A DNA stretch of 64,000 nucleotides from Archangium violaceum (GTDB lineage Bacteria; Myxococcota; Myxococcia; Myxococcales; Myxococcaceae), in NCBI RefSeq assembly GCF_016887565.1, contig NZ_CP069396.1:6678001-6742000 (forward strand), read 5' to 3'. The translations under genes were made by a program, and so were the position numbers. The first letter of the stretch is position 1, and the number at the start of each line of letters is the position of its first letter. The notes beneath the pieces were generated by a model. That model worked only from the letters and a program-made list of their open reading frames with translations. It did no database searches and was not told the origin of the DNA. Of the stretch, positions 1-9,101 are shown piece by piece.

Positions 1-2
1 TC

Positions 3-536
3 TCCGCGCGGTTGGAGGAGCACGGGCTGGCGCTGACACTGGTGGCGGATCGTCAGGGCAACTTCCAGGTGTCGGCCGCGGAGCGGGGTGGGCAGGCGCT
101 GTCCGTGCCGCCCGGGCACACCTTCGAACTGTCCGAGTTCCGCGAGCGGGGCGCGCTGGTGGGCTACCTGGCCGCCCTCTTCGGGGAGCAGGGGCCCGCG
201 GAGGCGGCGCGGACGCAACGACCCGGGGCGGCGGGGGAGGGCCTGGTCCGCTTCTCGGAGATCCTCCAGGCCTTTGGCGAGGGGGCGGTCGTGCCCCCGA
301 GAAGCGGGCTGGAGCTGCTGGTGCTGCTCGAAGTCGAGGGCCGACCCTACCGTTTCGCGGTGGCACGCGTGGCCGGACGCACCTTCCGGGGTCTGCTGGC
401 CGGGGGTCAGGGCAAGGTATGGGCGGAACGTTTCGAACTGGATGATTTCCCCGGAGTCGTCCCGCTGGTGGCGGACCTGCTGAAGGTCCCCGCCGAGGCC
501 GTGAAGCTGGTCGGCTCGGGCGCTCCACAGGAGTAA
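3..536 (+). CDS. Uncharacterised protein, 5' end outside window
   Basis: The frame is open from the window edge and ends with TAA just before meaB, so this is the C-terminal part (about 178 residues) of a longer protein. A TTG at 12 could be read as a start but has no convincing ribosome site, and the frame continues upstream of it. The visible part is rich in Gly, Ala, Arg and Val, with no signal peptide, membrane helix or motif I recognise. The gap to meaB is five bases, so the two are probably co-transcribed. I cannot assign a function. Confidence 0.6.
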   Translation, partial: SARLEEHGLALTLVADRQGNFQVSAAERGGQALSVPPGHTFELSEFRERGALVGYLAALFGEQGPAEAARTQRPGAAGEGLVRFSEILQAFGEGAVVPPRSGLELLVLLEVEGRPYRFAVARVAGRTFRGLLAGGQGKVWAERFELDDFPGVVPLVADLLKVPAEAVKLVGSGAPQE

Positions 537-541
537 GGGTT

Positions 542-1585
542 TTGGCAAAGGCGAGTGCGAGTCTCTCCCAGAGGGTTCTGCAGGGCGATGTGCGGGCCGC
601 GTCGCGTCTGATGCGCAACATCGATGATGGCGAGCCGGAGGCCACCGAGTCCCTGCGCGAGCTGTTCCCGAAGACGGGGAAGGCCTACATCATTGGAATC
701 ACGGGCTCGCCGGGCGCGGGCAAGTCCACGCTGACGGATCGGCTCATCGCCCACCTGCGCAAGGCGGGCAAGACGGTGGGCGTCATCGCGGTGGACCCCA
801 CCAGCCCCTTCACGGGGGGCGCCATCCTCGGCGATCGCATCCGCATGCAGGATCACGCCACGGATCCGGGCGTCTTCATCCGCTCGCTGGCCACGCGCGG
901 GCACCTGGGCGGCTTGTCGCGCGCCACGGGCGACTGCATCCGGGTGATGGATGCCATGGGGCGCGACGTCATCATCGTGGAGACGGTGGGCGTGGGGCAG
1001 GATGAGATCGACATCGCCCAGATGGCGCACACCACCATCGTGGTGACGGTGCCGGGCATGGGCGACGACATCCAGGCCATCAAGGCGGGCATCCTCGAGG
1101 TGGCGGATCTCTTCGCGGTGAACAAGGCCGACCTGGACGGAGCGGACCGGGTGGTGCGCGAGCTGCGGATGATGCTGGAGCTGCGCCACGCGGTGAAGGC
1201 GCCGCCCATGGACCATGACGCCCACCACCGCATGGTGATTGCCAAGGCCCAGGGCACGCACGTGGAGGAGCCGGCGGGGCCTCGCGAGTGGGAGCCGCCC
1301 ATCCTCAAGGTGATGGCCGCGAGGGATCAGGGCGTGGCCGAGCTGCTCAAGGGCATCGAGGAGCACCGGGCCTTCCTGGAGGAGACGGGCCAGCGCAAGC
1401 AGAAGGAGCGCAACCGGGCGGCGGCGCAGTTCGTGGCCCTGCTGCGCGAGCGGCTGCTGAGCAGCGCGCTGGCGCGGCTGGAGCGCGAGCGTGGCCAGTT
1501 GGACGAGGTGGCCGGGCGCATCGCCGAGCGCCAGGCGGATCCCTACGCGCTCGCCGAGGAGCTCGCGAGCCAGCTCTCGGAGTAG
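542..1585 (+). CDS. meaB: Methylmalonyl-CoA mutase-associated GTPase MeaB
   Basis: MeaB (ArgK family) is a SIMIBI-class P-loop GTPase. It protects methylmalonyl-CoA mutase and gates delivery of its adenosylcobalamin cofactor. The 347-residue length fits the family. The P-loop GSPGAGKST is at residues 55-63, followed by VDPTSPF, the ETVGVGQ switch region and the NKAD guanine-specificity motif. The start is a TTG five bases after the previous stop; an ATG 23 codons in (MRNIDD) is the alternative. The mutase itself is not in the window, so it lies elsewhere or further upstream. The gene directly precedes rnc. Confidence 0.93.
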   Translation: MAKASASLSQRVLQGDVRAASRLMRNIDDGEPEATESLRELFPKTGKAYIIGITGSPGAGKSTLTDRLIAHLRKAGKTVGVIAVDPTSPFTGGAILGDRIRMQDHATDPGVFIRSLATRGHLGGLSRATGDCIRVMDAMGRDVIIVETVGVGQDEIDIAQMAHTTIVVTVPGMGDDIQAIKAGILEVADLFAVNKADLDGADRVVRELRMMLELRHAVKAPPMDHDAHHRMVIAKAQGTHVEEPAGPREWEPPILKVMAARDQGVAELLKGIEEHRAFLEETGQRKQKERNRAAAQFVALLRERLLSSALARLERERGQLDEVAGRIAERQADPYALAEELASQLSE

Positions 1586-1588
1586 GCC

Positions 1589-2389
1589 GTGGCGATGCAA
1601 CCCGAAGAGTGTGTGCGGGCCCTGGAGCAGCGGCTCGGGACGACGTTCTCCCGTCCCGAGCTGGCCCGCACCGCGTTGACGCACAAGACGTACGTCAACG
1701 AGCGTCCCAACGAGGGACTGCAGGACAACCAGCGGCTGGAGTTCCTCGGGGACGCGGTGGTGAACCTGGTCATCGCCCACCGGCTGATGGACCGTTTCCC
1801 CAACGCCGACGAGGGCGAGCTGTCGAGGCTGCGGGCCCGCGTCGTCGACGAGAAGGGGCTGACCCGGGTGGCCCGCCGGCTGGAGCTGGGCGAGCTGCTG
1901 CTGCTCGGGCGGGGCGAGGACCGCCATGGGGGCCGGGACAAGAGCTCCATCCTCGCCGATGCGGTCGAGGCCATCATGGCCGCGGTGTACCTCTGCTCCG
2001 GCCTGGAGAAGGTCCGGGAGCTGGTGGAGCGGCACTTCTCCGAGCTCCTGGACGAGGTGACGCTGTCGCTCGTCCGGGACTTCAAGACGCAGCTGCAGGA
2101 GATCGTCCAGGAGCGCCTCAAGGTGCCGCCCCGCTACCAGGTGGTCTCCGAGTCCGGGCCCGAGCACCAGAAGACCTTCGAGGTCGAGGTGAGCATCGGT
2201 CCGGACCCGTACGCGCGGGCCTCCGGGCACAGCAAGCGGGACGCGGAGCAGTCCGCGGCACACATCGCCCTGCAGCTGTTCGAGCAGCGGTGGCAGGAGG
2301 GGCTGGTCACCGGACAACAGCCAGCGCCCGCCGCCCCGGCCCCCCAGCAAGCGCCTGTCCCGGGTCCGAAGGACGACACCCCGGTCTGA
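1589..2389 (+). CDS. rnc: Ribonuclease III
   Basis: RNase III cleaves double-stranded RNA in rRNA processing and mRNA decay. The signature NQRLEFLGDAV is at residues 47-57, with catalytic Glu and Asp in place, and the second acidic helix SSILADAVEAIMAAVY follows. A double-stranded-RNA-binding domain occupies about residues 170-240. The last 25 residues are a Pro/Ala/Gln tail that the enzyme does not usually carry. The GTG start has GGAG six bases upstream; an ATG two codons later is also possible. As in many bacteria, era lies close downstream, here after a cyclophilin gene. Confidence 0.95.
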   Translation: MAMQPEECVRALEQRLGTTFSRPELARTALTHKTYVNERPNEGLQDNQRLEFLGDAVVNLVIAHRLMDRFPNADEGELSRLRARVVDEKGLTRVARRLELGELLLLGRGEDRHGGRDKSSILADAVEAIMAAVYLCSGLEKVRELVERHFSELLDEVTLSLVRDFKTQLQEIVQERLKVPPRYQVVSESGPEHQKTFEVEVSIGPDPYARASGHSKRDAEQSAAHIALQLFEQRWQEGLVTGQQPAPAAPAPQQAPVPGPKDDTPV

Positions 2390-2463
2390 AACTGCTTGGC
2401 CGCCCCGGGGTCGAGGAATAAGGTCCCGCGCCCATTCGTGGGTTTTCGACCCGGGAGGCAGCC

Positions 2464-3018
2464 ATGGGAATGATGGATGAGGCGCGTGCGGGCAATGATC
2501 TCTACGCCACCTTCGATACCACCGAGGGAAAGATCGTCGTGAAGCTCTTCGCGAAGGACGCGCCGGAGACGGTGCAGAACTTCGTGGGGCTCGCCACCGG
2601 AGAGAAGGAGTGGACCCATCCGGGCACGCGCGAGCGTATGACGGGCAAGCCGCTCTACGACGGGACGATCTTCCACCGCTGTATCCCGAACTTCATGATC
2701 CAGGGTGGAGATCCGCTTGGTCAGGGCATTGGCGGGCCGGGCTACAAGTTCAAGGATGAGTTCCAGAGCGGCCGCCGTTTCGACAAGAAGGGCCTGCTGG
2801 CCATGGCCAACGCCGGCCCCAACAGCAACGGCAGCCAGTTCTTCATCACGGTCGTGCCGACGCCGCACCTCAACAACCGGCACACCATCTTCGGCGAGGT
2901 CGTCACGGGCCAGGACATCGCCGACCGCATCGCCAACGAGATTCCCAAGGGCGCGGGCGATCGGCCGCGCAAGGATGTGGTGATCAACAAGCTGACCATC
3001 TCGACCTCCCCGGCCTAG
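2464..3018 (+). CDS. Cyclophilin-type peptidyl-prolyl cis-trans isomerase
   Basis: This is a 184-residue single-domain cyclophilin. The core motifs are all present: FDTTEGKIVVKLF, APETVQNFVGLA, FHRCIPNFMIQGGDP, LAMANAGPNSNGSQFFIT and the HTIFGEV strand. The active-site Arg of FHR and the Phe/Gln residues of GSQFFIT are intact, so it should be active in Xaa-Pro isomerisation. There is no signal peptide, which points to the cytoplasm. The loop after GLATGEKEW is slightly expanded. A GGGAGG ribosome site precedes the ATG. It sits alone between rnc and era, with about 75 and 145 bases of non-coding DNA on either side. Confidence 0.92.
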   Translation: MGMMDEARAGNDLYATFDTTEGKIVVKLFAKDAPETVQNFVGLATGEKEWTHPGTRERMTGKPLYDGTIFHRCIPNFMIQGGDPLGQGIGGPGYKFKDEFQSGRRFDKKGLLAMANAGPNSNGSQFFITVVPTPHLNNRHTIFGEVVTGQDIADRIANEIPKGAGDRPRKDVVINKLTISTSPA

Positions 3019-3163
3019 GCCCTCGGGCCGCCCTGGAGGCGGTTGTCCGCCCGCCTGGCGCGATTCACGGCGGGTCCGCTGTTCCATGTCGTTCCGTGCG
3101 GTTCCTGGGGACCCCCGCCAAGGTGGGGGCTCCCTGATCACCTTCGACCTTCGAAGCTTTTAG

Positions 3164-4108
3164 ATGGCTCCACAGCAGACACACCGCAGCGGGTTCGCCG
3201 CGCTCATTGGCCGTCCCAACGTGGGCAAGAGCACGCTGCTCAATCAATTGACTGGCGAGAAGCTCGCCATCGTCTCTCCCAAGCCGCAGACCACCCGGAA
3301 CCGGATTCTGGGCGTGGTGACGCGGCCGGAGGGGCAGGTGGCCTTCCTCGACACGCCCGGCATCCACCAGGCCAAGGGCGAGCTCAACCGTTACATGGTG
3401 GACGTGGCCCTGCAGGCGGCCGACGAGGTGGACCTGGTCCTCTTCGTCGTCGAGCCGACGGGCGCGGACAAACCCGAGGTGAGTCCGGGCAACCGGTTCA
3501 TCCTCGAGCGGCTGCAGAAGGCGGGCAAGCCCACCTTCCTGGTCATCAACAAGATCGACACGGTGCCCAAGCCGGTGCTGCTGCCGCTCATCGACCTGTA
3601 CCGCAACGAGTTCCCCTTCGCCGAGGTGGTGCCCATCTCCGCGAAGGAGGACGACGGGGTGGAGAATCTCTTCCAGGCGGTGCTCCAGCACCTGCCCGAG
3701 GGAGAACCACTCTTCCCCGAGGACGTGCTCACGGATCAAGCGGAGAAGACCCTGGTGGCGGAGTACATCCGCGAGCAGGTGCTCCGACACTGCCGGCAGG
3801 AGATTCCGTACTCGACGGCGGTCCTGGTGGACTTCTTCGACGAGTCCGAGCGCGAGCCACCGCCTGGAACGCCCCCCGGCAAGTTGGCGGGCCTCATCCG
3901 GATCGCCGCCTCCATCTACGTGGAGCGCGACAGCCAGAAGGCCATCATCATCGGGAAGCAGGGGCAGATGCTGAAGACGATCGGGACGGACGCGCGCAAA
4001 TCCATCCAGCGGTTGCTGGGGGCGCACGTGTACCTCTCGCTACGGGTCCGGGTGGAGCCTCGCTGGAGCGAGCGTCCCGAGGGCCTCAAGAAGTTGGGTT
4101 ACGAGTAG
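3164..4108 (+). CDS. era: GTPase Era, 16S rRNA maturation
   Basis: Era is a Ras-like GTPase with a C-terminal KH domain that binds the 3' end of 16S rRNA during 30S assembly. The G1 motif GRPNVGKST is at residues 16-24, G2 TTRN, G3 DTPGIH and G4 NKID. The KH domain has the expected IIIGKQGQMLKTIG loop near residue 265. The 314-residue length is normal. The ATG is preceded only by weak purines. It ends six bases before der, so the two ribosome-assembly GTPases form one unit. Confidence 0.95.
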   Translation: MAPQQTHRSGFAALIGRPNVGKSTLLNQLTGEKLAIVSPKPQTTRNRILGVVTRPEGQVAFLDTPGIHQAKGELNRYMVDVALQAADEVDLVLFVVEPTGADKPEVSPGNRFILERLQKAGKPTFLVINKIDTVPKPVLLPLIDLYRNEFPFAEVVPISAKEDDGVENLFQAVLQHLPEGEPLFPEDVLTDQAEKTLVAEYIREQVLRHCRQEIPYSTAVLVDFFDESEREPPPGTPPGKLAGLIRIAASIYVERDSQKAIIIGKQGQMLKTIGTDARKSIQRLLGAHVYLSLRVRVEPRWSERPEGLKKLGYE

Positions 4109-4114
4109 GAAGCC

Positions 4115-5584
4115 ATGAAGCCTCTGGTCGCCATCGTGGGACGCCCCAACGTGGGCAAGTCCACGCTCTTCAATCGCCTCGCCAGGCGCCGTATCGCCTT
4201 GGTGGAGGACATCCCCGGAGTCACCCGCGACCGCCATTACTGGGACGTGGAGTACGAGGACCGGGAGCTCACCATCATCGACACGGGCGGATTCGTGCCC
4301 GGGGAGAAGGACTCCCTGCTGCAGCAGGTGCGCGAGCAGGCGCAGCTGGCGGTGGAGGAGTGTGACGTCATCGTCTTCGTGACGGACGCTCGCGCCGGCC
4401 TGACGGCGGCGGACCAGGAGGTCGCCACCTACCTGCGCCAGAGCGGCAAGCCGGTGGTGGTGGCCGCCAACAAGCTGGACAGCGAGTCGCAGTCCGTCCA
4501 GGCGCACGCCGCCGAGTTCTTCAAGCTGGGTCTGGGCGACGTGTTCCCCATCTCCGCCGAGCATGGCCTGGGCGTGGGCACGATGATGGAGACGGTGGTG
4601 GGCAAGCTGCCGCCCCTGACTCCGGAGGAGCTCGAGGCCCGGAAGAAGGCCCGGGAGCGCGAGGAGGCCGAGGAGGAGTGGGGTGCCCAGGAAGGGGAGG
4701 AGGGCGAGGAGCAGGAGGCTCCGGCCGAGCCGGAGGAGGAGCGTCCCATCCGGGTGGCCATCATCGGCCGGCCGAACGTGGGCAAGAGCACCCTGGTCAA
4801 CGCGCTGCTGAAGGAGAAGCGGGTGGTGGCCAGCGAGATTCCGGGCACCACGCGGGATCCGATCGACTCCGAGCTGACGTACAAGAAGCGCCAGGTCATC
4901 CTCACGGACACGGCGGGCATCCGGCGCAAGAAGACGATCGCGCACCGGGTGGAGCAGTTCTCGGTGGTGGCGGCGCTCAAGGCCATGGAGCGCAGCGACG
5001 TGGCGGTGCTGTTGATGGACGCCACGGAGCCCGCGGTGGACCAGGACGCGAAGCTGGCCGGAATCGCCGAGGAGAAGGGCCGCGCGCTGGTCATCGTGGT
5101 GAACAAGTGGGATCTCATCAGCGAGGACAAGCGCAAGCAGGAGATCTTCCGTGAGGATCTCAAGCACGCGCTGAAGTTCGTGGGGTACGCGCCCATCGTG
5201 TTCACCTCGGCGCTCACGGGCTCGAAGGTGGAGAAGGTGCTGGAGCTGGCGGTGGAGCTGGCCGACCAGTTCCGCTACCGGGCGCCCACGCCGCAGCTCA
5301 ACCGGCTGTTGTCGCACATCGAGGAGAGCCATCCGGCCCCCATCGTGGGCCGAGGTCCACTCCGGGTGTACTACATGGCCCAGGTGGGGACGGCGCCCCC
5401 GACCTTCGCGATCACGACCAACCGGCCGGACGCGGTGCCGGACATGTACAAGCGGTACATCACCAACCAGCTGCGCAAGACGTTCGACTTGAGAGTGCCC
5501 CTCCGGCTGCTGTTCCGCGAGAGGCCGGGCAAGGCGAAGCGGGAGGCGCGGAAGAGACCCAAGAAGCAGGCCGGGAAGCATTAA
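4115..5584 (+). CDS. der: Double GTPase Der (EngA), 50S assembly
   Basis: Der carries two tandem G domains and a C-terminal KH-like domain and acts in 50S subunit maturation. The first GRPNVGKST is at residues 8-16 and the second at about 218-226, each followed by its DTGG or DTAG switch and NKLD or NKWD motif. The linker (about 170-210) is strongly acidic and Glu-rich, longer than in Escherichia coli. The tail is basic (RKRPKKQAGK). The gene is followed by YfgM-like and BamB-like genes, the same three partners found together in enterobacteria (yfgM-bamB-der), though in a different order. Confidence 0.95.
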   Translation: MKPLVAIVGRPNVGKSTLFNRLARRRIALVEDIPGVTRDRHYWDVEYEDRELTIIDTGGFVPGEKDSLLQQVREQAQLAVEECDVIVFVTDARAGLTAADQEVATYLRQSGKPVVVAANKLDSESQSVQAHAAEFFKLGLGDVFPISAEHGLGVGTMMETVVGKLPPLTPEELEARKKAREREEAEEEWGAQEGEEGEEQEAPAEPEEERPIRVAIIGRPNVGKSTLVNALLKEKRVVASEIPGTTRDPIDSELTYKKRQVILTDTAGIRRKKTIAHRVEQFSVVAALKAMERSDVAVLLMDATEPAVDQDAKLAGIAEEKGRALVIVVNKWDLISEDKRKQEIFREDLKHALKFVGYAPIVFTSALTGSKVEKVLELAVELADQFRYRAPTPQLNRLLSHIEESHPAPIVGRGPLRVYYMAQVGTAPPTFAITTNRPDAVPDMYKRYITNQLRKTFDLRVPLRLLFRERPGKAKREARKRPKKQAGKH

Positions 5585-5596
5585 GGGCAGTCCGCG

Positions 5597-5626
5597 TTGA
5601 CACTGCTGGTGCGCGCTCCGTAGATT
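5597..5626 (+). promoter_or_regulatory. Sigma-70-type promoter for the YfgM/BamB operon
   Basis: A perfect -35 TTGACA (5597-5602) and a good -10 TAGATT (5621-5626) are separated by 18 bases, directly after the der stop. Initiation would fall near 5633, giving a leader of about 30 bases to the GTG at 5664. The downstream genes can therefore be expressed independently of der. Confidence 0.6.
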
Positions 5627-5663
5627 GCGCGCCCTTCGACCCTGTAGAGAGGTGCGAACCACC

Positions 5664-6473
5664 GTGGCCCAGAAGTCCGAGAAGATGACGAAGCAGGAGC
5701 TGCGTGCTCCGGATGCCTTCCAGCTGTACGGCGCCGAGGCGAGCGACTGGCTGATGAAGCGGCGGCAGCTCATCGGCACCGCGGTGGCCGTGCTGATCGT
5801 GGGCGGGCTGATCGCCGCCCTGGTTCAGTACTTCAGCAACCGGAGCGAGGAGCGGGCCGCCAAGCAGCTCGGCCAGGCGCTGGAGGTGCTGACGCGGCCG
5901 GTGGTCGTGACCAACGAGCAGCTGCAGCCCATGGAGGGCGAGCAGGCCCCCTTCAAGTCCGACAAGGAGAAGGACGAGGCCATCGTCAAGTCGCTCACCG
6001 ACTTCCGTGCGGGGCACAAGGGCACGGAGGCCGCGGCGACGGCGGCGCTGCCGCTGGGCAAGGCCGAGTACCGGCTGGGCAACCATGACGGCGCGCTGGC
6101 GGCCTTCGGCGAGTTCATCAAGGAAGCGCGCAAGGATGATCCGCTGATGGCCTCGGCCTACGAGGGCCAGGGCTACGCCCACGAGGCGAAGGGCCAGCTG
6201 GACCAGGCGCTCGAGGCCTTCAAGGGCATGGCCAAGGTGGAGTCGGGCGAGTTCCTCCAGGGAATGGGCCTGTACCACCAGGCGCGCATCCTCGTGGCGC
6301 AGGGCAAGAAGGACGAGGCGGCGCAGATCCTGGCGGATCTGAAGGCCTCGCAGACGAACACGGCGGCGGGACGGCTGGCCACCGAGCGGCTGGCGGTGCT
6401 CGCGGCGCAGGGCGTGAAGGTGCCCGAGCCGAAGACGCCCCCGGCGACCGCCCAGACGCAGGACGCGGGGTAA
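5664..6473 (+). CDS. YfgM-like membrane-anchored TPR protein
   Basis: The protein has 269 residues, with a short basic cytoplasmic N-terminus, one membrane helix at about residues 35-56 and a periplasmic helical part with TPR-like repeats (for example GKAEYRLGNHDGALAAFGEF). YfgM in E. coli is an inner-membrane TPR protein that associates with the Sec translocon and periplasmic chaperones and is encoded next to bamB and der. The same neighbours occur here, which supports the assignment more than sequence identity does. I chose the GTG start because GAGAGGTG lies upstream at good spacing; ATG at 5685 is the alternative. Confidence 0.75.
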   Translation: MAQKSEKMTKQELRAPDAFQLYGAEASDWLMKRRQLIGTAVAVLIVGGLIAALVQYFSNRSEERAAKQLGQALEVLTRPVVVTNEQLQPMEGEQAPFKSDKEKDEAIVKSLTDFRAGHKGTEAAATAALPLGKAEYRLGNHDGALAAFGEFIKEARKDDPLMASAYEGQGYAHEAKGQLDQALEAFKGMAKVESGEFLQGMGLYHQARILVAQGKKDEAAQILADLKASQTNTAAGRLATERLAVLAAQGVKVPEPKTPPATAQTQDAG

Positions 6474-6484
6474 GACGCCCACCT

Positions 6485-7642
6485 ATGCGGATCTCCAGCG
6501 GCTGGAAGCGTTGGGTGGGTGGGCTCGCGGCGGCGAGCCTGCTCGGTGCATGCAGCGCGGTGCCGGTGTACGGCAACCCGGTCACCTCCGCTCCGAAGCA
6601 GCCGCCACACCACTTCTTCTCGGTGGATTGGTGGACGCCGCTCGTCAACCCCTCGCTGCTCGAGTACTCGCCACGCGAGGACGCGCAGCCGGCGTACGAC
6701 GCGAAGAACGAGCGCGTCATCACGCTCACCCGGGATGGGCTCGTACGGAGCCTCGGAGCCGAGGGCCAGGAGGCCTGGCGGTTCAAGGTGGGCAACCGCT
6801 TCTACGCGGGCGCGACGGTGGACGACACCCTCGTCTACGTGCCGAGCACGGACGGGGTGCTGTACGCGCTGGACACGAAGACGGGCGAGCCCAAATGGAA
6901 GTACGCGGCCGGTGAGGCGCTGGCGACGGTGCCGGTGCTCACGGACGAGCTGGTGCTGGTGGCCTCGCAGAGCGACACCCTGTTCGCGGTGAAGCGGGCG
7001 ACGGGTGAGCTGGCGTGGCTGTACCGGAGGGATCCGCCCGCGGGTTTCACCATCCACCGGGCGTCCACGCCGACGGTGCGCGGGCAGACGGCCTGGGTGG
7101 GCTTCTCCGATGGCACGCTGGTGTCGCTGGATCTGACGGACGGCGGCGTGCGGTGGGAGAAGTCGCTGGCCCCCAAGAGCGGGCAGTTCGTGGACGTGGA
7201 CACCGCGCCGGTGCTGGACGAGGCGGGCCACGTGTACGCGGCCTCGTACTCGGGCGGCCTCTACGCGCTGGATGCCGAGTCGGGTGACGTGCTGTGGACC
7301 TCGGTGGCGCAGGGCATCACCTCGCTGCTGGTGCACGGTGGGGTGGTCGTGGCCGTGGGGGACAACCGCCTGGATGCCTACCTGGCGGAGAGCGGGAAGC
7401 TCCTCTGGTCGAACCCCCTCCAGGAACGGGCGGGGCTGGAGCCGGTGTTGGTGAAGGGGATGCTCCTGGTGCCGGTACAGCGCTCGCTGCTCTTCGTGGA
7501 CCCGCGGACGGGACAGGCGCGCATGGCGTGGGATCCGGGCGAGGGCGTGTCGGCGCCGCCGCGGGTGGTGGGGACGAAGGCCTACGTGCTGTCCAACAAC
7601 GGGTACCTGTACGCCCTCCGGCTGGATGGGAGGAGCGGTTGA
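6485..7642 (+). CDS. bamB: BamB-like outer-membrane beta-propeller lipoprotein
   Basis: The N-terminus is a lipoprotein signal with lipobox LLGAC (Cys23). The rest is built of PQQ-type propeller blades, recognisable by repeated strings such as YALDTKTGEPKWKY, FAVKRATGELAWLY and YALDAESGDVLWT. BamB is the propeller lipoprotein of the BAM complex that inserts outer-membrane beta-barrels. Length (385 residues) and position directly after the YfgM-like gene agree with that role. Other PQQ-repeat lipoproteins cannot be excluded from sequence alone. It overlaps the following NUDIX gene by four bases. Confidence 0.8.
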   Translation: MRISSGWKRWVGGLAAASLLGACSAVPVYGNPVTSAPKQPPHHFFSVDWWTPLVNPSLLEYSPREDAQPAYDAKNERVITLTRDGLVRSLGAEGQEAWRFKVGNRFYAGATVDDTLVYVPSTDGVLYALDTKTGEPKWKYAAGEALATVPVLTDELVLVASQSDTLFAVKRATGELAWLYRRDPPAGFTIHRASTPTVRGQTAWVGFSDGTLVSLDLTDGGVRWEKSLAPKSGQFVDVDTAPVLDEAGHVYAASYSGGLYALDAESGDVLWTSVAQGITSLLVHGGVVVAVGDNRLDAYLAESGKLLWSNPLQERAGLEPVLVKGMLLVPVQRSLLFVDPRTGQARMAWDPGEGVSAPPRVVGTKAYVLSNNGYLYALRLDGRSG

Positions 7643-8070
7643 CGCAGGGAGCGGCGAAGAGGACGGTCCGCGTGGTGGCCGCCCTCATTCCCCAGCCCGG
7701 GGATGGCTCGCGGTTCCTGGTGCAGCAGCGGCTGCCCGGTGGAAGCCGGGGGTTGCTCTGGGAGTTCCCGGGCGGGAAGGTGGAGCCCGGGGAGAGCGAG
7801 CCGGAGGCGCTGGCTCGGGAGTGCCGGGAGGAGCTGGACGTGCGGCTCCAAGTGGGGAGGCGGCTATGGGCGGGCAGACACGAGTATTCGGACCTGACGG
7901 TGGAGCTGGTGCTGTACCTGGCCCGGCTGGAGTCGGGGGAGCCGAAGACGCTGGGCGCGAACGCGTTGGCGTTCCTGACGCCGGCGGAGATGAAGGCGCT
8001 GCCATTCTGCGAAGCGGACATCCCCCCCTTGGAGGATTTGGTGGCGGGCAGGTTGGATCCGCTGGGCTGA
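7639..8070 (+). CDS. NUDIX hydrolase, MutT-like
   Basis: This 143-residue NUDIX protein has an intact Nudix box: GGKVEPGE, then REC and REEL with the metal-binding Glu residues, at about residues 48-70. The short single-domain form and the LLWEFPGGK context resemble MutT-type (8-oxo-dGTP) pyrophosphatases, but the substrate cannot be fixed from sequence. Translation starts at TTG, which overlaps the TGA of the BamB-like gene, with AGGAG just upstream, so it is translationally coupled to it. Its own stop overlaps the ATG of the next gene (TGATG). Confidence 0.85.
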   Translation: MTQGAAKRTVRVVAALIPQPGDGSRFLVQQRLPGGSRGLLWEFPGGKVEPGESEPEALARECREELDVRLQVGRRLWAGRHEYSDLTVELVLYLARLESGEPKTLGANALAFLTPAEMKALPFCEADIPPLEDLVAGRLDPLG

Positions 8071-8954
8071 TGCTGCGGCGCACGTTTCAGCTGATTCCCG
8101 GCGTGGGTCCCTGGAAGGAGAAGGACCTGTGGGCCCGGGGCATCCAGACCTGGGACGACTTTCCTGGCAACGGGGCGGTGTTGGGCCAGAAGCTGGACGA
8201 GGGGGCGCGCCGTCGGTTGGAGCTGGCGCGCGAGGCCCTGGCGCGGCGCGACCTGAAGGGCCTGGCGGCCATGGTGCCACAGCGCGAGCACTGGCGGCTG
8301 TACCCCGAGTTCGCGCGCGACGCGGTCTACTTCGACATCGAGACGGATGGCGCGCAGGAACAGAATCCCACGGTGGTGGCCCTGTTCGATGAGGCGGGCC
8401 TGCGGGTCTTCATCCAGGGCCGCAACATGGACGATCTGCCGGAGGCCATGGCGGAGCGGCGGCTGTGGGTGACGTTCAACGGCTCGTGCTTCGACGTGCC
8501 GGTGCTGCGCCAGTATTTCGGCAAGCGCTTCCCGACGCCGGACGCCCACATCGACCTGCGGTTCGTCTGCCGGCGGCTGGGCATGGGCGGCGGGCTGAAG
8601 GAGATCGAGGACAAGTGGGGGCTGGCGCGGCCACCGCACATGAAGGGCGTGAACGGCTGGGACGCGGTGCTGCTGTGGCGGGCGTACCGCGAGCGCGGAG
8701 ACGTGGAGGCCCTGCGCTTCCTGGTGGAATACAACCTCTATGACTCGTTCCAGCTCCGGTCGCTGATGGACAAGGCGTACAACCGGGCGTTGGACGACCT
8801 GAACATGGACTCCGAACCGCGCGTGCCCGTCTTCGAGCGGGGCGAGCTCCTCTACGACGTGAGCCGGCTCATCCTGGAGCTGGGACCCACGGAGAGGGAT
8901 TTGAAGGTGCTCGAGCGGGTGCGCGCCCAGGACCGCGATCTGCACCAGGACTGA
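8070..8954 (+). CDS. RNase H-fold exonuclease-like protein (YprB type)
   Basis: The 294-residue protein has a DEDD-type exonuclease core. YFDIETDG near residue 90 supplies the first Asp and Glu, FNGSCFDVPVL the middle Asp, and YNLYDSFQL the last Asp, as in the YprB/RNase_H_2 family of uncharacterised predicted nucleases. The N-terminal 80 residues (IPGVGPWKEKDLWARGI) look like a helix-hairpin-helix DNA-binding segment typical of this family. It is translationally coupled to the NUDIX gene, so both may serve nucleotide or DNA maintenance. The substrate is unknown. Confidence 0.75.
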   Translation: MLRRTFQLIPGVGPWKEKDLWARGIQTWDDFPGNGAVLGQKLDEGARRRLELAREALARRDLKGLAAMVPQREHWRLYPEFARDAVYFDIETDGAQEQNPTVVALFDEAGLRVFIQGRNMDDLPEAMAERRLWVTFNGSCFDVPVLRQYFGKRFPTPDAHIDLRFVCRRLGMGGGLKEIEDKWGLARPPHMKGVNGWDAVLLWRAYRERGDVEALRFLVEYNLYDSFQLRSLMDKAYNRALDDLNMDSEPRVPVFERGELLYDVSRLILELGPTERDLKVLERVRAQDRDLHQD

Positions 8955-9101
8955 CCCAACTCGCTCGGGTATCCGAGGGGAGAGGTCAAGCGGGCGTGTC
9001 AGCCCGGTCTGGTAGGGTGACTGACGCTGGAGGTTCGGCGTCTGGGCCCTACCTCCGGCATTCCACTGGCGCGGCGTCGGCGTCGCGAAGGAGCGCCCGA
9101 G

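Noticed and set aside
3107-3133. Hairpin GGGGACCCCC/GGGGGCTCCC before era as a terminator or REP
   Set aside because: The stem is imperfect, no T run follows and the sequence does not match the REP family; it may be a weak terminator of the cyclophilin gene.
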